This document shows, one piece after another, positions 34,510-43,352 of a stretch of 64,000 bases of DNA. The stretch covers positions 1-64,000 of the forward strand of contig CANMSB010000011.1 of assembly GCA_947500445.1 (NCBI GenBank), given 5' to 3'. This stretch comes from an uncultured Flavobacteriaceae bacterium. GTDB taxonomy: Bacteria > Bacteroidota > Bacteroidia > Flavobacteriales > Flavobacteriaceae. How positions within the stretch are numbered: the first letter of the stretch is position 1; each line of letters opens with the position of its first letter. The notes beneath the pieces were generated by a model. The model did no database searches. It was given only the letters and a program-made list of their open reading frames with translations, and had not been told where the DNA came from. The translations under genes were made by a program, and so were the position numbers.

Positions 34510-35772
34510 ATGGATCCATACGCTGCCTTACGATACAAAGAGTTCCGGATTTTTTTGGGGGTTCGTTTCGCCATGGTCTTTGCATGGTCCATGCAGTTTA
34601 TTGTTATCGAGTGGCAGGTATATTCCATGACAAAAGACCCGCTTTCCTTGGGTATTATCGGTTTAATGGAAGTAATCCCCGCCGTGGCGACCGCCCTTTT
34701 TGCAGGGCATGTGGTCGATCAAAAAGAGAAGCGCGATCTACTGGTCAAGTGTATTTTTGGTTTTTCGATCATTAGTTTGGGGCTTTTTATATTGAGTATC
34801 CCCAGTATTGAAGCATCGTTTGCGTTAAACCACCTTCTTTTTGCCATTTATGCACTCGTATTTTTGGGAGGTATTGTACGGGCTTTCCTTGGACCTACAA
34901 TTTTTTCGTTGATCGCGTTGATCGTTCCCAAAAAAATATATCCCAATGCCGCTACCTGGAGCAGTACCACCTGGCAAATGGCCGCGGTTTTAGGTCCGGC
35001 ATTGGCAGGTTTCTCGATCGGTTATATTGGGGTGCATTGGTCCATGTGTCTTATTTTTGGCTGTTCCCTTATGGCTTTGCTCAATCTTTTTCGTATTTCC
35101 CGTAAACCGATACTCAACCCTAAAATTGGGGAACCGATACTACAAAGTTTAAGGGAAGGACTCCGTTTCGTATTCAATAGTAAGGCCATTTTTGGGGCGT
35201 TGACCTTGGATATGGTGGCCGTATTGTTCGGGGGTGCCGTGGCGTTGCTTCCTATTTTTGCACAAGATATCCTAAAAGTAGGCTCGGAAGGTTTTGGAAT
35301 ATTACGGGCCGCCCCCGCTGTCGGTGCGGCGCTCATGATGATCGCCTCCACCCGTTTTCCGATGCACAAGTATGCGGGGCGTAAACTGTTATGGGCAGTT
35401 TTCGGCTTTGGGATCAGTATTATTGTTTTTGGCCTTTCGACCTCGTTTTGGATTTCGGTAATCGCCCTGTTCGCCAGTGGCGCATTGGACGGTATTTCCA
35501 TGGTCGTCCGCCAAACGATCTTACAGTTAAAGACCCCCGACGATATGCGCGGGCGCGTGGCTTCGGTAAACACCATGTTCGTAGGTTCCTCTAACGAGTT
35601 GGGTGCCTTTGAAAGTGGATTGACCGCCAAATTGATGGGAACCGTTACCGCCGTGGTTTTCGGGGGTACCATGACCTTGCTTACCGTAGGATTTACCGCA
35701 TGGATTTCCCCAAGCTTTCGAAAATTAGATCTCCAAAAGGATGTAGCCGCCCATGAGGCGGAAAGCCCCTAA
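34510..35772 (+). CDS. MFS transporter, EntS-like
   Basis: 420 residues with about twelve membrane segments and the MFS loop motif after TM2 (AGHVVDQKEKRDLLV). WSSTTWQMAAVLGPALAGFSIG and the C-terminal MRGRVASVNTMFVGSSNELGAFESG (TM10-TM11 loop) are typical of the EntS / multidrug-type branch. The substrate is unknown; such proteins export siderophores or drugs. The longer frame from 34450 comes from the palindrome. Its last four bases overlap the convergent lpxH-like gene. Confidence 0.88.
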   Translation: MDPYAALRYKEFRIFLGVRFAMVFAWSMQFIVIEWQVYSMTKDPLSLGIIGLMEVIPAVATALFAGHVVDQKEKRDLLVKCIFGFSIISLGLFILSIPSIEASFALNHLLFAIYALVFLGGIVRAFLGPTIFSLIALIVPKKIYPNAATWSSTTWQMAAVLGPALAGFSIGYIGVHWSMCLIFGCSLMALLNLFRISRKPILNPKIGEPILQSLREGLRFVFNSKAIFGALTLDMVAVLFGGAVALLPIFAQDILKVGSEGFGILRAAPAVGAALMMIASTRFPMHKYAGRKLLWAVFGFGISIIVFGLSTSFWISVIALFASGALDGISMVVRQTILQLKTPDDMRGRVASVNTMFVGSSNELGAFESGLTAKLMGTVTAVVFGGTMTLLTVGFTAWISPSFRKLDLQKDVAAHEAESP

Positions 35773-36533
35773 ACGAATTTTTCAAGAGAAACCGTTTTTC
35801 CATCGAAAACGGCGTAGGTGTAGTGGTGGATCCAGTCCCCCAAGTTGGTATAGGTCGCGTTTTTTCCGAGGTCGATTTCCATGGGCAGGTGCCGATGGCC
35901 AAAAATAAAATGGTCGAAATGTCCGGTCTCCAGTTTTCGTTTGGCATATTGTACCAACCATTCGTTCGCTTCCCCTAAAAATTCGGCATCTTCATCCCCC
36001 GAAATCAATTTGTTCTTTACCGAAAAGTACTGGGCCAAACGCACGCCCCAATCCGGGTGCACCCACCGGTACAACCATTTGGCAAAAGGATTGGTAAACA
36101 CCTTTTTCATACGTTTGTACCCCTTGTCGTTCGGGCCGAGCCCATCGCCATGTCCTACAAAAAAGGTTACCCCATTGATGTTGTACTGTTGCGGTTTGTG
36201 AAACACCGGAATTTGAAGTTCTTCCTCAAAATAACCGTTCATCCAAAGGTCGTGGTTGCCGACAAAAAAATAAATGGGGATTCCGGAATCGGAAATCTCG
36301 GCCAACTTTCCCAGGGTCCGGGTAAAGCCTTTTGGAACCACCGTTTTGTATTCCATCCAAAAATCGAACAGGTCGCCTAGCAAAAATATGGCCCCGGCGT
36401 CTTTTTGAATACTGCTCAGCCAGGCAACAAATTTCTTTTCCCGAACACGGCTTTCTTCCATGGTAGGGGCACCCAAGTGATTGTCACTTGAAAAGTATAC
36501 CTTTTTTCCTGCTGGGAGTTCAATGGTCGTCAT
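35769..36533 (-). CDS. lpxH: UDP-2,3-diacylglucosamine diphosphatase, LpxH-like
   Basis: A calcineurin-type metallophosphatase expected to split UDP-2,3-diacylglucosamine in lipid A synthesis. The 254 residues show the five phosphoesterase motifs: SSDNHLG (usually SDxHLG), GDLFDFW, VGNHDLW, VGHGDGLGPNDKGY and FGHRHLP. The length and the F-D-FW lid match Bacteroidetes LpxH. Alone in its transcription unit. Confidence 0.9.
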   Translation of the reverse strand: MTTIELPAGKKVYFSSDNHLGAPTMEESRVREKKFVAWLSSIQKDAGAIFLLGDLFDFWMEYKTVVPKGFTRTLGKLAEISDSGIPIYFFVGNHDLWMNGYFEEELQIPVFHKPQQYNINGVTFFVGHGDGLGPNDKGYKRMKKVFTNPFAKWLYRWVHPDWGVRLAQYFSVKNKLISGDEDAEFLGEANEWLVQYAKRKLETGHFDHFIFGHRHLPMEIDLGKNATYTNLGDWIHHYTYAVFDGKTVSLEKFV

Positions 36534-36571
36534 GGTATGGTAAAGATAGGAAAACAGAAAAAGCCGTCACG

Positions 36572-37024
36572 CTAATTGTCACTGGCGAACCATTCGGCAA
36601 AAGAGGTTTCGGTCTCTTGAAGCTTTAGCGAATGTAGTCGGATGTTTTTAGGTAGGCGTGCGGTAATTTTGGCGGCAAAATCGATGACCATATTCTCGCT
36701 TGTAGGCTGGTAATCGGCCAGTATTACATTGTGGCCCCTATCGGCCAGTTCTTTGGCCAGCTCCACATGGGGCGTATTTTTATTAAAGACGGTGGCATGG
36801 TCAAATTCGTCCACGATCTCCTCTTTTACGATTTTTTTCAGATCCCCAAAATCGATGACCATTCCCTGTTTTACATGGGTCGTATCGGTAATGGGCGTTC
36901 CGATAACGGTTACCGACAGCTTATAGCTATGCCCGTGCACGTTACGGCACTTGCCATCGTATCCATAAAGGGCATGGCCGGTCTCAAAACTGAATTGCTT
37001 GGTAATTCTTATCTTGCCCATCAA
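36572..37024 (-). CDS. queD: 6-carboxy-5,6,7,8-tetrahydropterin synthase
   Basis: Makes the carboxytetrahydropterin of queuosine (preQ0) synthesis. Zinc histidines are in the first helix (FETGHAL) and in CRNVHGHSYKL (HxH), with the active cysteine in GKCRNVHGH. The later QGMVIDFGDLK, EFDHATVF and PTSENMVIDFA segments are typical. The product is 150 residues; a Met two codons in is an equally possible start. Confidence 0.92.
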   Translation of the reverse strand: MMGKIRITKQFSFETGHALYGYDGKCRNVHGHSYKLSVTVIGTPITDTTHVKQGMVIDFGDLKKIVKEEIVDEFDHATVFNKNTPHVELAKELADRGHNVILADYQPTSENMVIDFAAKITARLPKNIRLHSLKLQETETSFAEWFASDN

Positions 37025-37084
37025 CTTATTTTAGGAAGGTAAAGGTATGGAATATCGGCAAATCGGGATACCCTTCGGGAATCG

Positions 37085-37528
37085 TTATTTCGAAACCACA
37101 AGCTCCAACCTACCGTTTGTTATGGAGGAACTACAACAATCACTGAACACATCATACTGTGCCGTAATTACCGCTTGCTGCCCAATAAAACCGCTAAAAA
37201 CCAGGGTGCGGCGTTCCACGGGACCGGAAGGACCGCTCAAATCGTCGTACAACGGATAGGTACCCGTGTTTTGGGCGATACGGTATGAGGCACTGTCCAA
37301 CTTTTTGGTGAGTTCTTCTTTGGTGTCTCCATCCGTAACACTAAAGCTGTCTAGAGATACGGCGGCTCCCGAGGTGTCCTTTAGGGTAACGTTATGGGCG
37401 GTAACGGCCGCGGGACAGCTTACCGCACTACAATCCAATTCCGTTGGCCCGTTATCATCCGAACATGAAAAGACCAATAGCGCTACCGCAAGCCCAAAAC
37501 CAATATGTAACCGTTTCCTTGACGACAT
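37085..37528 (-). CDS. Lipoprotein of unknown function, cysteine-rich
   Basis: 147 residues. The lipobox LVFSCSDD follows a hydrophobic stretch (GFGLAVALLVFSC), so lipid anchoring is likely. The mature part has two cysteine pairs (DCSAVSCP and SDCCSSS) and a single small beta-rich domain. No family is known to me. A single gene with no obvious partner. Confidence 0.7.
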   Translation of the reverse strand: MSSRKRLHIGFGLAVALLVFSCSDDNGPTELDCSAVSCPAAVTAHNVTLKDTSGAAVSLDSFSVTDGDTKEELTKKLDSASYRIAQNTGTYPLYDDLSGPSGPVERRTLVFSGFIGQQAVITAQYDVFSDCCSSSITNGRLELVVSK

Positions 37529-37582
37529 CCTTGCATTTCTTTTAGTGGAACAGTACTGTGCCGATAGGGCATTCCAAAGATA

Positions 37583-37696
37583 CTATCTTTTATACCTCAT
37601 TCGTGATCGTATTCTGTTTACGATATATAGGATCACTACGAAAAGGGCCACTATGGGGAAAATCAGGTCCCCGTTCAAAAAGTTTAAAATTTCCAT
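37583..37696 (-). CDS. Small single-pass membrane protein (37 residues)
   Basis: A 114-base frame encodes MEILNFLNGDLIFPIVALFV and continues VILYIVNRIRSRMRYKR. It has one membrane helix, a short acidic outer end and a basic tail inside. The composition and positive-inside layout look real. It is too short for usual gene calls. It lies alone between the lipoprotein and the enoyl-CoA hydratase gene. Function unknown. Confidence 0.6.
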   Translation of the reverse strand: MEILNFLNGDLIFPIVALFVVILYIVNRIRSRMRYKR

Positions 37697-37736
37697 GTGC
37701 TTGACTTTGTTCTAAAACGGCGGTATTCCGGTAATA

Positions 37737-38501
37737 TTATTTTCGGAATTTGGAAAGAGCGGTTTTGGTAAACTCCGACAGTACAAGGGTTCCGGTAATC
37801 CCTGCCCTTTCGGTCAACAGCTCGCCCCAGTGTTCGGTCCCTTCCCACAACACTTTTTTCCACTCCTCCAATGCCTGCGGATTGTAGGCCGACAGTTTTT
37901 GGGAAAAGAAATCGATTTCTTTGTCCACCTCCTCTATTTTCTCAAAAACCTTTGAAAAAAGGCCTTTTTCCTGTGCCCAATAGGCATTTTTCCACTCGGT
38001 CGGTGCCAGGGACATTTCGGACAAAGCCGCCGTGCCTATCTTACGCCGAACGGCCGGTGCGATGACCAAGGGTGCGATACCAATGGTCAATTCCGATAGG
38101 CGGACCGAAGCCGCAACGGAAGCAAAGGTATAATCGCAGGCTGCCGCCAAACCGACGCCACCACCCACCGTTTTCCCTTGAATACGGCCAATAATTACCT
38201 TTTTACAGCTGCGCATTGCATTGATCACATTTGCAAAACCGCTAAAGAATACCTTTCCCTCCGATAGATTTTCAATAGCGATCAGTTCCTTAAAAGAGGC
38301 CCCACCGCAAAAGGCCCTATCTCCTTCGGACTTTAATACAATGACGGTAACCTCAGGGTTTTCGGATAGTTTTTCTAATTCGAGCACCAAGCGGTCCAAC
38401 AGCTCGGCCACAAAGGAATTTCCCGCAGGATGCCCAAATTCTACTGTTGCCACCTTGTCCTTAATACTTGTATACAAACTACCGTTCTCTCTTGTGGTCA
38501 T
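37737..38501 (-). CDS. Enoyl-CoA hydratase/isomerase family protein
   Basis: A 254-residue crotonase-fold protein: VIVLKSEGDRAFCGGASFKEL (oxyanion hole) and GKTVGGGVGLAAACDYTFAS (second half of the site). The family glutamates at the usual ECH positions are not both evident; the segment after GGGVG reads SVRLSELTIGIAPLV, with a Glu at SEL. It may act as a hydratase or isomerase on an unknown acyl-CoA. It stands alone. Confidence 0.85.
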   Translation of the reverse strand: MTTRENGSLYTSIKDKVATVEFGHPAGNSFVAELLDRLVLELEKLSENPEVTVIVLKSEGDRAFCGGASFKELIAIENLSEGKVFFSGFANVINAMRSCKKVIIGRIQGKTVGGGVGLAAACDYTFASVAASVRLSELTIGIAPLVIAPAVRRKIGTAALSEMSLAPTEWKNAYWAQEKGLFSKVFEKIEEVDKEIDFFSQKLSAYNPQALEEWKKVLWEGTEHWGELLTERAGITGTLVLSEFTKTALSKFRK

Positions 38502-38518
38502 TATCGTGTGATTTTAGG

Positions 38519-38580
38519 TTAAACCCTTTGTGTATTAGAAAATCTACTACGGTCCGAAACTGCTTCAAAACCGGGTTAAA
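38519..38580. repeat. Degenerate half of a type III palindromic element
   Basis: TTAAACCCTTTGTGTATTAGAAAATCTACTAC... CTGCTTCAAAACCGGGTT follows the left arm of the 28118 and 34293 elements with many changes, and the centre and right arm are gone. It lies 18 bases upstream of the start of the enoyl-CoA hydratase gene. Confidence 0.55.
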
Positions 38581-38637
38581 ATTAAAATATTATAACCAGA
38601 ACGGTATGGTTATCGGGAAGCTTTTACGCTGTACCCA

Positions 38638-39978
38638 TTAGGTATCCGTTGCAGAGAGCAGTGGCCGAAACTTGTGGCGGAATTTCAATACCAATGCGCC
38701 GCCACGGACCAGCATCCAAACCGCAAAGGCGATCCAAATGCCCGTTAGGCCCCATTGCTGGTATTTCCCTAAAAATAGCATCGGTACAAATCCCAGGAAT
38801 GTCGCCACCAATAAAGTATTGCGTAGGTATTTCATTTCTCCCAGGCCCTTGAAAACCCCGTCGAACACAAAGGCTACGGCATTCATGGGCAGGCCGATGA
38901 TCAAGAGGTAAAAAATACCATAAAAGGCCTCCAAAACAATGGTCTCGTTTGAAAATAGACTTCCGATAGGGCGGTAAAAAACAAACCCGAGTACCATAAG
39001 TATGGTGCTTACCCACAGCCCGTAAGCGATGATTTTTTTTGCCAATTTCCACAGCCCGTCATAATCCTTAGCCCCTAAAAGACGACCGCCCATAATATTC
39101 CCCGCTGCGCCATAACCATCGATAAAAAATGCCGAAAACAACCATAAATTAATGGCAATGGTATGTGCCCCGATATAACGATCACCAAGATCGGTCGCCT
39201 CGCGTACCGCTAAGATCAAGGCGGTGTTCAGGGCCAATGCCCTTACGAACAGGTTAAGGCTCATTCCTATCAAACGGGAAAGTTCCGGATGCCATGGGGT
39301 TTGGATACGTAGTCCAATATCGGTTTTGGTGACCAGCAATACGAACGCCATTAATGCCATAACCGCTTGAGCAATCAAACTTGCCCAGGCGGCACCTTTT
39401 AAATATAATGGCGCGAACCACCCTTCAATACCATATACCAACAAAAAATCGAGCGCTACGTTCAGCACCGCGCCAACAATGGCAATGAGCATCGGCCAGT
39501 AGGTATTTTGAAGTCCTCTAAAAATTCCCATTACGGCAAAGGCGAACAGGGTAAGGGGAAAGCCCCAAACCCGAATGGAATAGTATTGCACACAATACTT
39601 CAAAATTTTTCCGGAGGCGTTCAATAGGATAAATATTTCCTCTACGATAAAAATGGTGGATGCCAGTACGAGTATGCTAAGGGCCACGTTCAGGGCAATC
39701 GCCTGCGCGGGCAGGGTTTTTACTTCCTCCAAACGCCCAGCACCCAAATATTGGGAAATGATCGCGGAAATCGCACTTCTGGTCTGTCCAAGAACCCAGA
39801 TCAGCATCGACAAAAAAGACCCCACAATACCTGCCGCCGCCAAGGATTCCAAGCCATCCACCGGAATGTTACCGACAATAGCGGTATCCGTAATGGATAA
39901 CAAGGGCTCGGCGATACCTGCAATAGTGGCCGGTATGGCAAGCTTGTTAATGCTTTTGAACGAAATGGTAGTTTTCAA
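38638..39978 (-). CDS. MATE-family efflux transporter
   Basis: 446 residues with twelve membrane segments. The N-terminus KLAIPATIAGIAEPLLSITDTAIVGN is the canonical MATE start, and LGQTRSAISAIISQYLGAGRLEEVKTL is the next conserved block. It expels organic cations, drugs or metabolites against a sodium or proton gradient. The closest named subgroup is DinF-like, judged by length and opening. Confidence 0.93.
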   Translation of the reverse strand: MKTTISFKSINKLAIPATIAGIAEPLLSITDTAIVGNIPVDGLESLAAAGIVGSFLSMLIWVLGQTRSAISAIISQYLGAGRLEEVKTLPAQAIALNVALSILVLASTIFIVEEIFILLNASGKILKYCVQYYSIRVWGFPLTLFAFAVMGIFRGLQNTYWPMLIAIVGAVLNVALDFLLVYGIEGWFAPLYLKGAAWASLIAQAVMALMAFVLLVTKTDIGLRIQTPWHPELSRLIGMSLNLFVRALALNTALILAVREATDLGDRYIGAHTIAINLWLFSAFFIDGYGAAGNIMGGRLLGAKDYDGLWKLAKKIIAYGLWVSTILMVLGFVFYRPIGSLFSNETIVLEAFYGIFYLLIIGLPMNAVAFVFDGVFKGLGEMKYLRNTLLVATFLGFVPMLFLGKYQQWGLTGIWIAFAVWMLVRGGALVLKFRHKFRPLLSATDT

Positions 39979-39989
39979 AATCTACTGGA

Positions 39990-40490
39990 TTACAACACTA
40001 ATTCGTAACAGTGAAAAGGATGTTCACTCTGTTTTGGAAAATAGATATCCCCCAGTCGACGGTAGCCCCGCTGTTCATAAAATCGTTGGTTTCGTTTGTT
40101 CTGGCTAAAGGTATCGAGCCGTACCGACGGGGCCTGCATTTCTTTTGCCTTGGCCTCGGCAAAATCCATCAACTGCCTTGCGTATCCCTTTCCTTGTAGA
40201 TGGGGGTGTACCGAAAGCCGGTGGATATAGCTATTTCCCTCATTAGGGGTCGTCCAAAGCACCGCCTGGTATTCCTTATCCATTTTGGTAGAGACCACCA
40301 CGGTACCCACAATGCTGTTTTCCTTTTCCAGAACGAACAGCTCTTCCCTGGAAAGGTCGGTTTCAAAGGCCGCTTTGGAAGGGTATGCTTCGTTCCATTG
40401 AAAGATTCCATTGGCGATCATATGGGCCGCGCAGGACTGGGTCAACCTTAAAATATCGGGTATTTCCGATATCTTTGCTTTCCGAATCAT
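39990..40490 (-). CDS. GNAT-family acetyltransferase
   Basis: 166 residues, with the GNAT core ending in YIHRLSVHPHLQGKGYARQLMDFAEAKA (acetyl-CoA loop QGKGYA) and VRLDTFSQNKRNQRFYEQRGYRRLG. The substrate (protein N-terminus, antibiotic or metabolite) is unknown. Eleven bases separate its end from the MATE gene's start, so the two may be transcribed together. Confidence 0.9.
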   Translation of the reverse strand: MIRKAKISEIPDILRLTQSCAAHMIANGIFQWNEAYPSKAAFETDLSREELFVLEKENSIVGTVVVSTKMDKEYQAVLWTTPNEGNSYIHRLSVHPHLQGKGYARQLMDFAEAKAKEMQAPSVRLDTFSQNKRNQRFYEQRGYRRLGDIYFPKQSEHPFHCYELVL

Positions 40491-40543
40491 AAACCAGTTT
40501 ATTTAAATCGTAAATTTAGCGTATAAATAATCAATCCCTGGCC

Positions 40544-41341
40544 ATGTTGAACATTCTTGTACCTATCGGTGTTAACTTAGATTCCAATGCCACCTTGCTT
40601 TACGCTGTGGACTTTGCCGCTGCCTTTTCCGCCAAAATTTTTGTGATGGAGGTTTTTAATGTGAGTTCCAAAACGGGCGGACTATCGAACATTACCGAAA
40701 AAGTGGCCAAAAACAGTAAGAAAAAGTTGCGGGAGGCCATAGACAAAATAGATGCCAAGGGCGTAGAGATCAAAATCGCCACTTTCAATGGTGAACTTGT
40801 TGACGGCATTAAGGATATTGACAAGGAACTGGGTATCGATCTGATCATTGTTGCGCCACGAAGCAATTCCATACAGGAAGAAATGTATTTGGGCCACACT
40901 TCGGGGAAAATTGTAAAACGAACGGATATTCCAACGCTTATCGTTCCCAAAGGAACCGCATTCCGACCGTTTACCACTATTTTGACCGCGTTTAAATCGG
41001 GCGCCTTAAAAAGAAAGCGCATTTTAGACCCTTTAATCACCATTCAAAAAAAGTTCGAGGCGCGTTTGAACCTTTTGCTGGTAAAAACGCCGGGATATAC
41101 CGATGACGATCTCAAAATCAATACCGCATTGATGGATCTAAGTTCCAACCTGACCATTACGGAGAACCCGACGACCTATCAAGGGGTTTTGGAGCACTTT
41201 CAGTCCCAAAAACCGGATCTGTTGTGTGTCTTTAGAAGAAAACGTGGGTTTTTTAAAAGTTTATGGGAAAAAAATACGGTCCCGAAATCGGAATTTTATG
41301 CGACTGTACCGGTTTTGGTGCTGAGTGTTAAGAAAGATTGA
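40544..41341 (+). CDS. Universal stress protein, UspA family
   Basis: 265 residues. The first 145 form a Usp domain (MLNILVPIGVNLDSNATLLYAVDFAAAF ... DLIIVAPRSNSIQEEMYLGHTSGKIVKRTDIPTLIVP). The ATP loop GxxGxxxxG(S/T) is altered to LGHTSGKIVK, so ATP binding is uncertain. The second half is a degenerate Usp-like repeat ending YATVPVLVLSV. It is the last gene before the tRNA. Confidence 0.88.
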   Translation: MLNILVPIGVNLDSNATLLYAVDFAAAFSAKIFVMEVFNVSSKTGGLSNITEKVAKNSKKKLREAIDKIDAKGVEIKIATFNGELVDGIKDIDKELGIDLIIVAPRSNSIQEEMYLGHTSGKIVKRTDIPTLIVPKGTAFRPFTTILTAFKSGALKRKRILDPLITIQKKFEARLNLLLVKTPGYTDDDLKINTALMDLSSNLTITENPTTYQGVLEHFQSQKPDLLCVFRRKRGFFKSLWEKNTVPKSEFYATVPVLVLSVKKD

Positions 41342-41391
41342 TTTGTACTTTGATACTTTCTGAAAAAGTAGTTCCTTTGGACTCTCAAAAA

Positions 41392-41470
<79 letters not shown>

Positions 41471-41480
41471 AGTAAACACA

Positions 41481-41509
41481 GGCCTTCACAGATGTGAAGG
41501 CTTTTTTTG
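41481..41509 (+). terminator. Terminator after tRNA-Ala
   Basis: GGCCTTCAC-AGAT-GTGAAGGC followed by seven T; eight-base perfect stem. Confidence 0.85.
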
Positions 41510-41595
41510 TTTGGTTACCTACCGTTCATTTCTTACGACTGTTCAAACACCTTTATGGTTCTTTAAAACTATATCGGTATGTCCATTTATTGGGG

Positions 41596-41634
41596 CACCG
41601 GTTCCCCCGACGCTTCGGGGCGGTATTCTCCACC
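41596..41634 (+). repeat. Duplicated tRNA-Ala 3' end with a hairpin in place of the T-loop
   Basis: CACCGGTTC and CGGTATTCTCCACCA repeat the tRNA's last third exactly, but the five bases GACTC between them are replaced by CCCCGACGCTTCGGGG. No acceptor 5' side, D arm or anticodon arm precedes it, so it is not a gene. The position and content suggest a recombination (att-type) site or a duplication edge. Confidence 0.8.
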
Positions 41635-41643
41635 AATAAACAC

Positions 41644-41673
41644 GGGCCTTCACAGATGTGAGGGCTTTTTTTG
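41644..41673 (+). terminator. Second copy of the tRNA terminator
   Basis: GGGCCTTCAC-AGAT-GTGAGGGC followed by seven T: the same terminator with two changes, at the same distance from the duplicated tRNA end. The duplicated block thus covers the tRNA 3' end plus terminator. Confidence 0.8.
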
Positions 41674-41685
41674 TTTGGGAATTTA

Positions 41686-41707
41686 CTCACTTTTTGCTCA
41701 CTTTTTC
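41686..41707 (+). repeat. Direct repeat CTCACTTTTTG / CTCACTTTTTC
   Basis: Two neighbouring 11-mers differing only in the last base, 13 bases after the second terminator. Arm-type integrase sites often take this form, but no integrase gene is in the window. Confidence 0.4.
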
Positions 41708-41979
41708 ATTTTTTATTCGAAACGTCGAATTCTCTATTAAAACAAACATTTAGCGCCATACCGAATTAATGGGATATGTTTTCCTAACTCATCGAAACCC
41801 TGTTTTCCCTAATCCCTTATTGTAATTTTCCTCATTTTGTTATAGCTTTTATAATTAACATTTTGTAAGGCATGATAATTGAGGTTTATCGTTAAACTCG
41901 TATTGTCGCAATCGAACGTTTTGCCCCCCAAAGTCTTCCATGTTTCTGACCTCTTTTCAACAACATAAAAGCGGTTTAT

Positions 41980-42810
41980 ATGGAATACTCATTACTTGTG
42001 GACCAATTGAAAAAAGAACTTATAGGCATCCAAAAAAGTACTACGGATATCGTCAAACAATGCAATTTTTCGATAGAACTCAGCCGGAATCTGCTCTCCG
42101 ACTTCAAGACCGCGGTAAAAAAACACGGCTTTTCGGATCTATCCCGGGAAATAGCCTTTTTTAAGCGCATCAAGCCGGTGCCCATGGAAAACCTTATCTA
42201 CCATTTCGAGCTCAAATCTTTCGAAGTGCGGCTTCCAAGGACCAGTATTTTAAGGCAGCGCAAGTATATCCGTAAGGAACAGAAAAAGCTAGAAACTTTC
42301 TTTCGTATCCACCTGGATTTTGCCCAGTACGTGGCCCATAACAAGACCTTCATGGACGACCGCTATTATACCCGCGCGTTTTTCGGAAAATTCAACATTA
42401 GCCATTCCAATGCCTACTATCGCGATCCGGAGTTCTCAACCTCCCATGATCTTCTGTTGGCAAAGCTCATCGCCAACAAGCGCTTAGCGTATTATTTTGG
42501 TCGGCGTTTGGACAACTTGAGGGAAAAGGAGGCTGGAATCGCCATGGATAATGGCTGCGCTTTGAAATGGACCGCATCCTCGATCGATCTTTCCGAGCTC
42601 AGCTACGGCCTCAAATATTCGGGTGCCGTCAACCATGGGAACGTAAACGTGAAGGACATTCAAACGGCATTGGAAATCGCTTTCGGTGCAAGACCGGGAA
42701 ACCCCTATAAGAACAAAACGGAAATGCGTATCCGTACCAAGAGCCGTACCAAGTTCATGGATTCCATGTCCCGTGCCCTACTGGACAAAATGGACCGGGA
42801 GGACGGTTGA
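41980..42810 (+). CDS. RteC-family protein
   Basis: 276 residues that match RteC, the regulator first described in Bacteroides tetracycline conjugative elements: an N-terminal coiled helix, the block FFKRIKPVPMENLIYHFELKSFEVRLP, a long helix with FFRIHLDFAQYVAHNKTFMDDRYYTR, and the C-terminal AVNHGNVNVKDIQTALEIAFG and YKNKTEMRIRTKSRTKFMDSM. RteC and the following HTH protein mark mobile islands in this phylum. The excision genes it would control are not in this window. Confidence 0.9.
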   Translation: MEYSLLVDQLKKELIGIQKSTTDIVKQCNFSIELSRNLLSDFKTAVKKHGFSDLSREIAFFKRIKPVPMENLIYHFELKSFEVRLPRTSILRQRKYIRKEQKKLETFFRIHLDFAQYVAHNKTFMDDRYYTRAFFGKFNISHSNAYYRDPEFSTSHDLLLAKLIANKRLAYYFGRRLDNLREKEAGIAMDNGCALKWTASSIDLSELSYGLKYSGAVNHGNVNVKDIQTALEIAFGARPGNPYKNKTEMRIRTKSRTKFMDSMSRALLDKMDREDG

Positions 42811-43049
42811 CGTCACCTCGATTGCCCTTTGATACTTTTCTTCTTCCTATTCATCGGCAACTCCAATCACCTCTATTGGCGATGTTCCCCATGCAAAAAA
42901 CCTGTTAAACTTTTCCGGAGGTTGCGGAAAGGTACCGGGTTTTCCGGGCCCGACTCCCGCATCTTTGATAACGTCAAGTGTAACCATATGGGGACAAACG
43001 GGCATAGGGTCCATCGGGCCGTTTCCGTTTCCCTTCTAAAGCAATACAT

Positions 43050-43352
43050 ATGTCGGTAAACATCGTAACAACGGAAGACCTGAAACAGTTCAGGGAAACC
43101 CTGCTCTCGGATATCAGGGAACTATTGGAGAAAAAGGGGAAACTGTTCCTTGATAAATGGATACGCTCCTCCGAGCTAATGGAAAAACTGGACATCAGTC
43201 CGGGGACCCTGCAGAACTTAAGGACCAACGGCACCATACCCTATTCGAAGTTGGAGGGCATCCTTTACTACGATCAAGAACAGATCGATGCCATTATCAA
43301 AGAGCGTTCGATCAACTTAAAGAACAATGACCATGAAGATAGCCACGTATAA
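43050..43352 (+). CDS. Excisionase-like helix-turn-helix protein
   Basis: 100 residues. The C-terminal two thirds (DKWIRSSELMEKLDISPGTLQNLRTNGTIPYSKLEGILYYDQEQIDAII) are a MerR/excisionase-type winged helix (HTH_17-like). The N-terminus is a charged helix. It follows RteC after 239 bases, which is typical for Bacteroidetes islands, and its end overlaps the start of the next gene by about 20 to 26 bases. Confidence 0.8.
   Translation: MSVNIVTTEDLKQFRETLLSDIRELLEKKGKLFLDKWIRSSELMEKLDISPGTLQNLRTNGTIPYSKLEGILYYDQEQIDAIIKERSINLKNNDHEDSHV

Larger units (their letters stand above)
41471..41979. other. Spacer between tRNA-Ala and the RteC gene
   Basis: Contains the terminator, the duplicated tRNA end, the second terminator and the direct repeat. 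The remainder (41710-41979) is AT-rich and shows no supported gene. Confidence 0.7.

Noticed and set aside
41596-41634. Second tRNA gene
   Set aside because: Only the T arm and acceptor 3' side are present, the T-loop is replaced by a hairpin, and the D and anticodon arms are missing.
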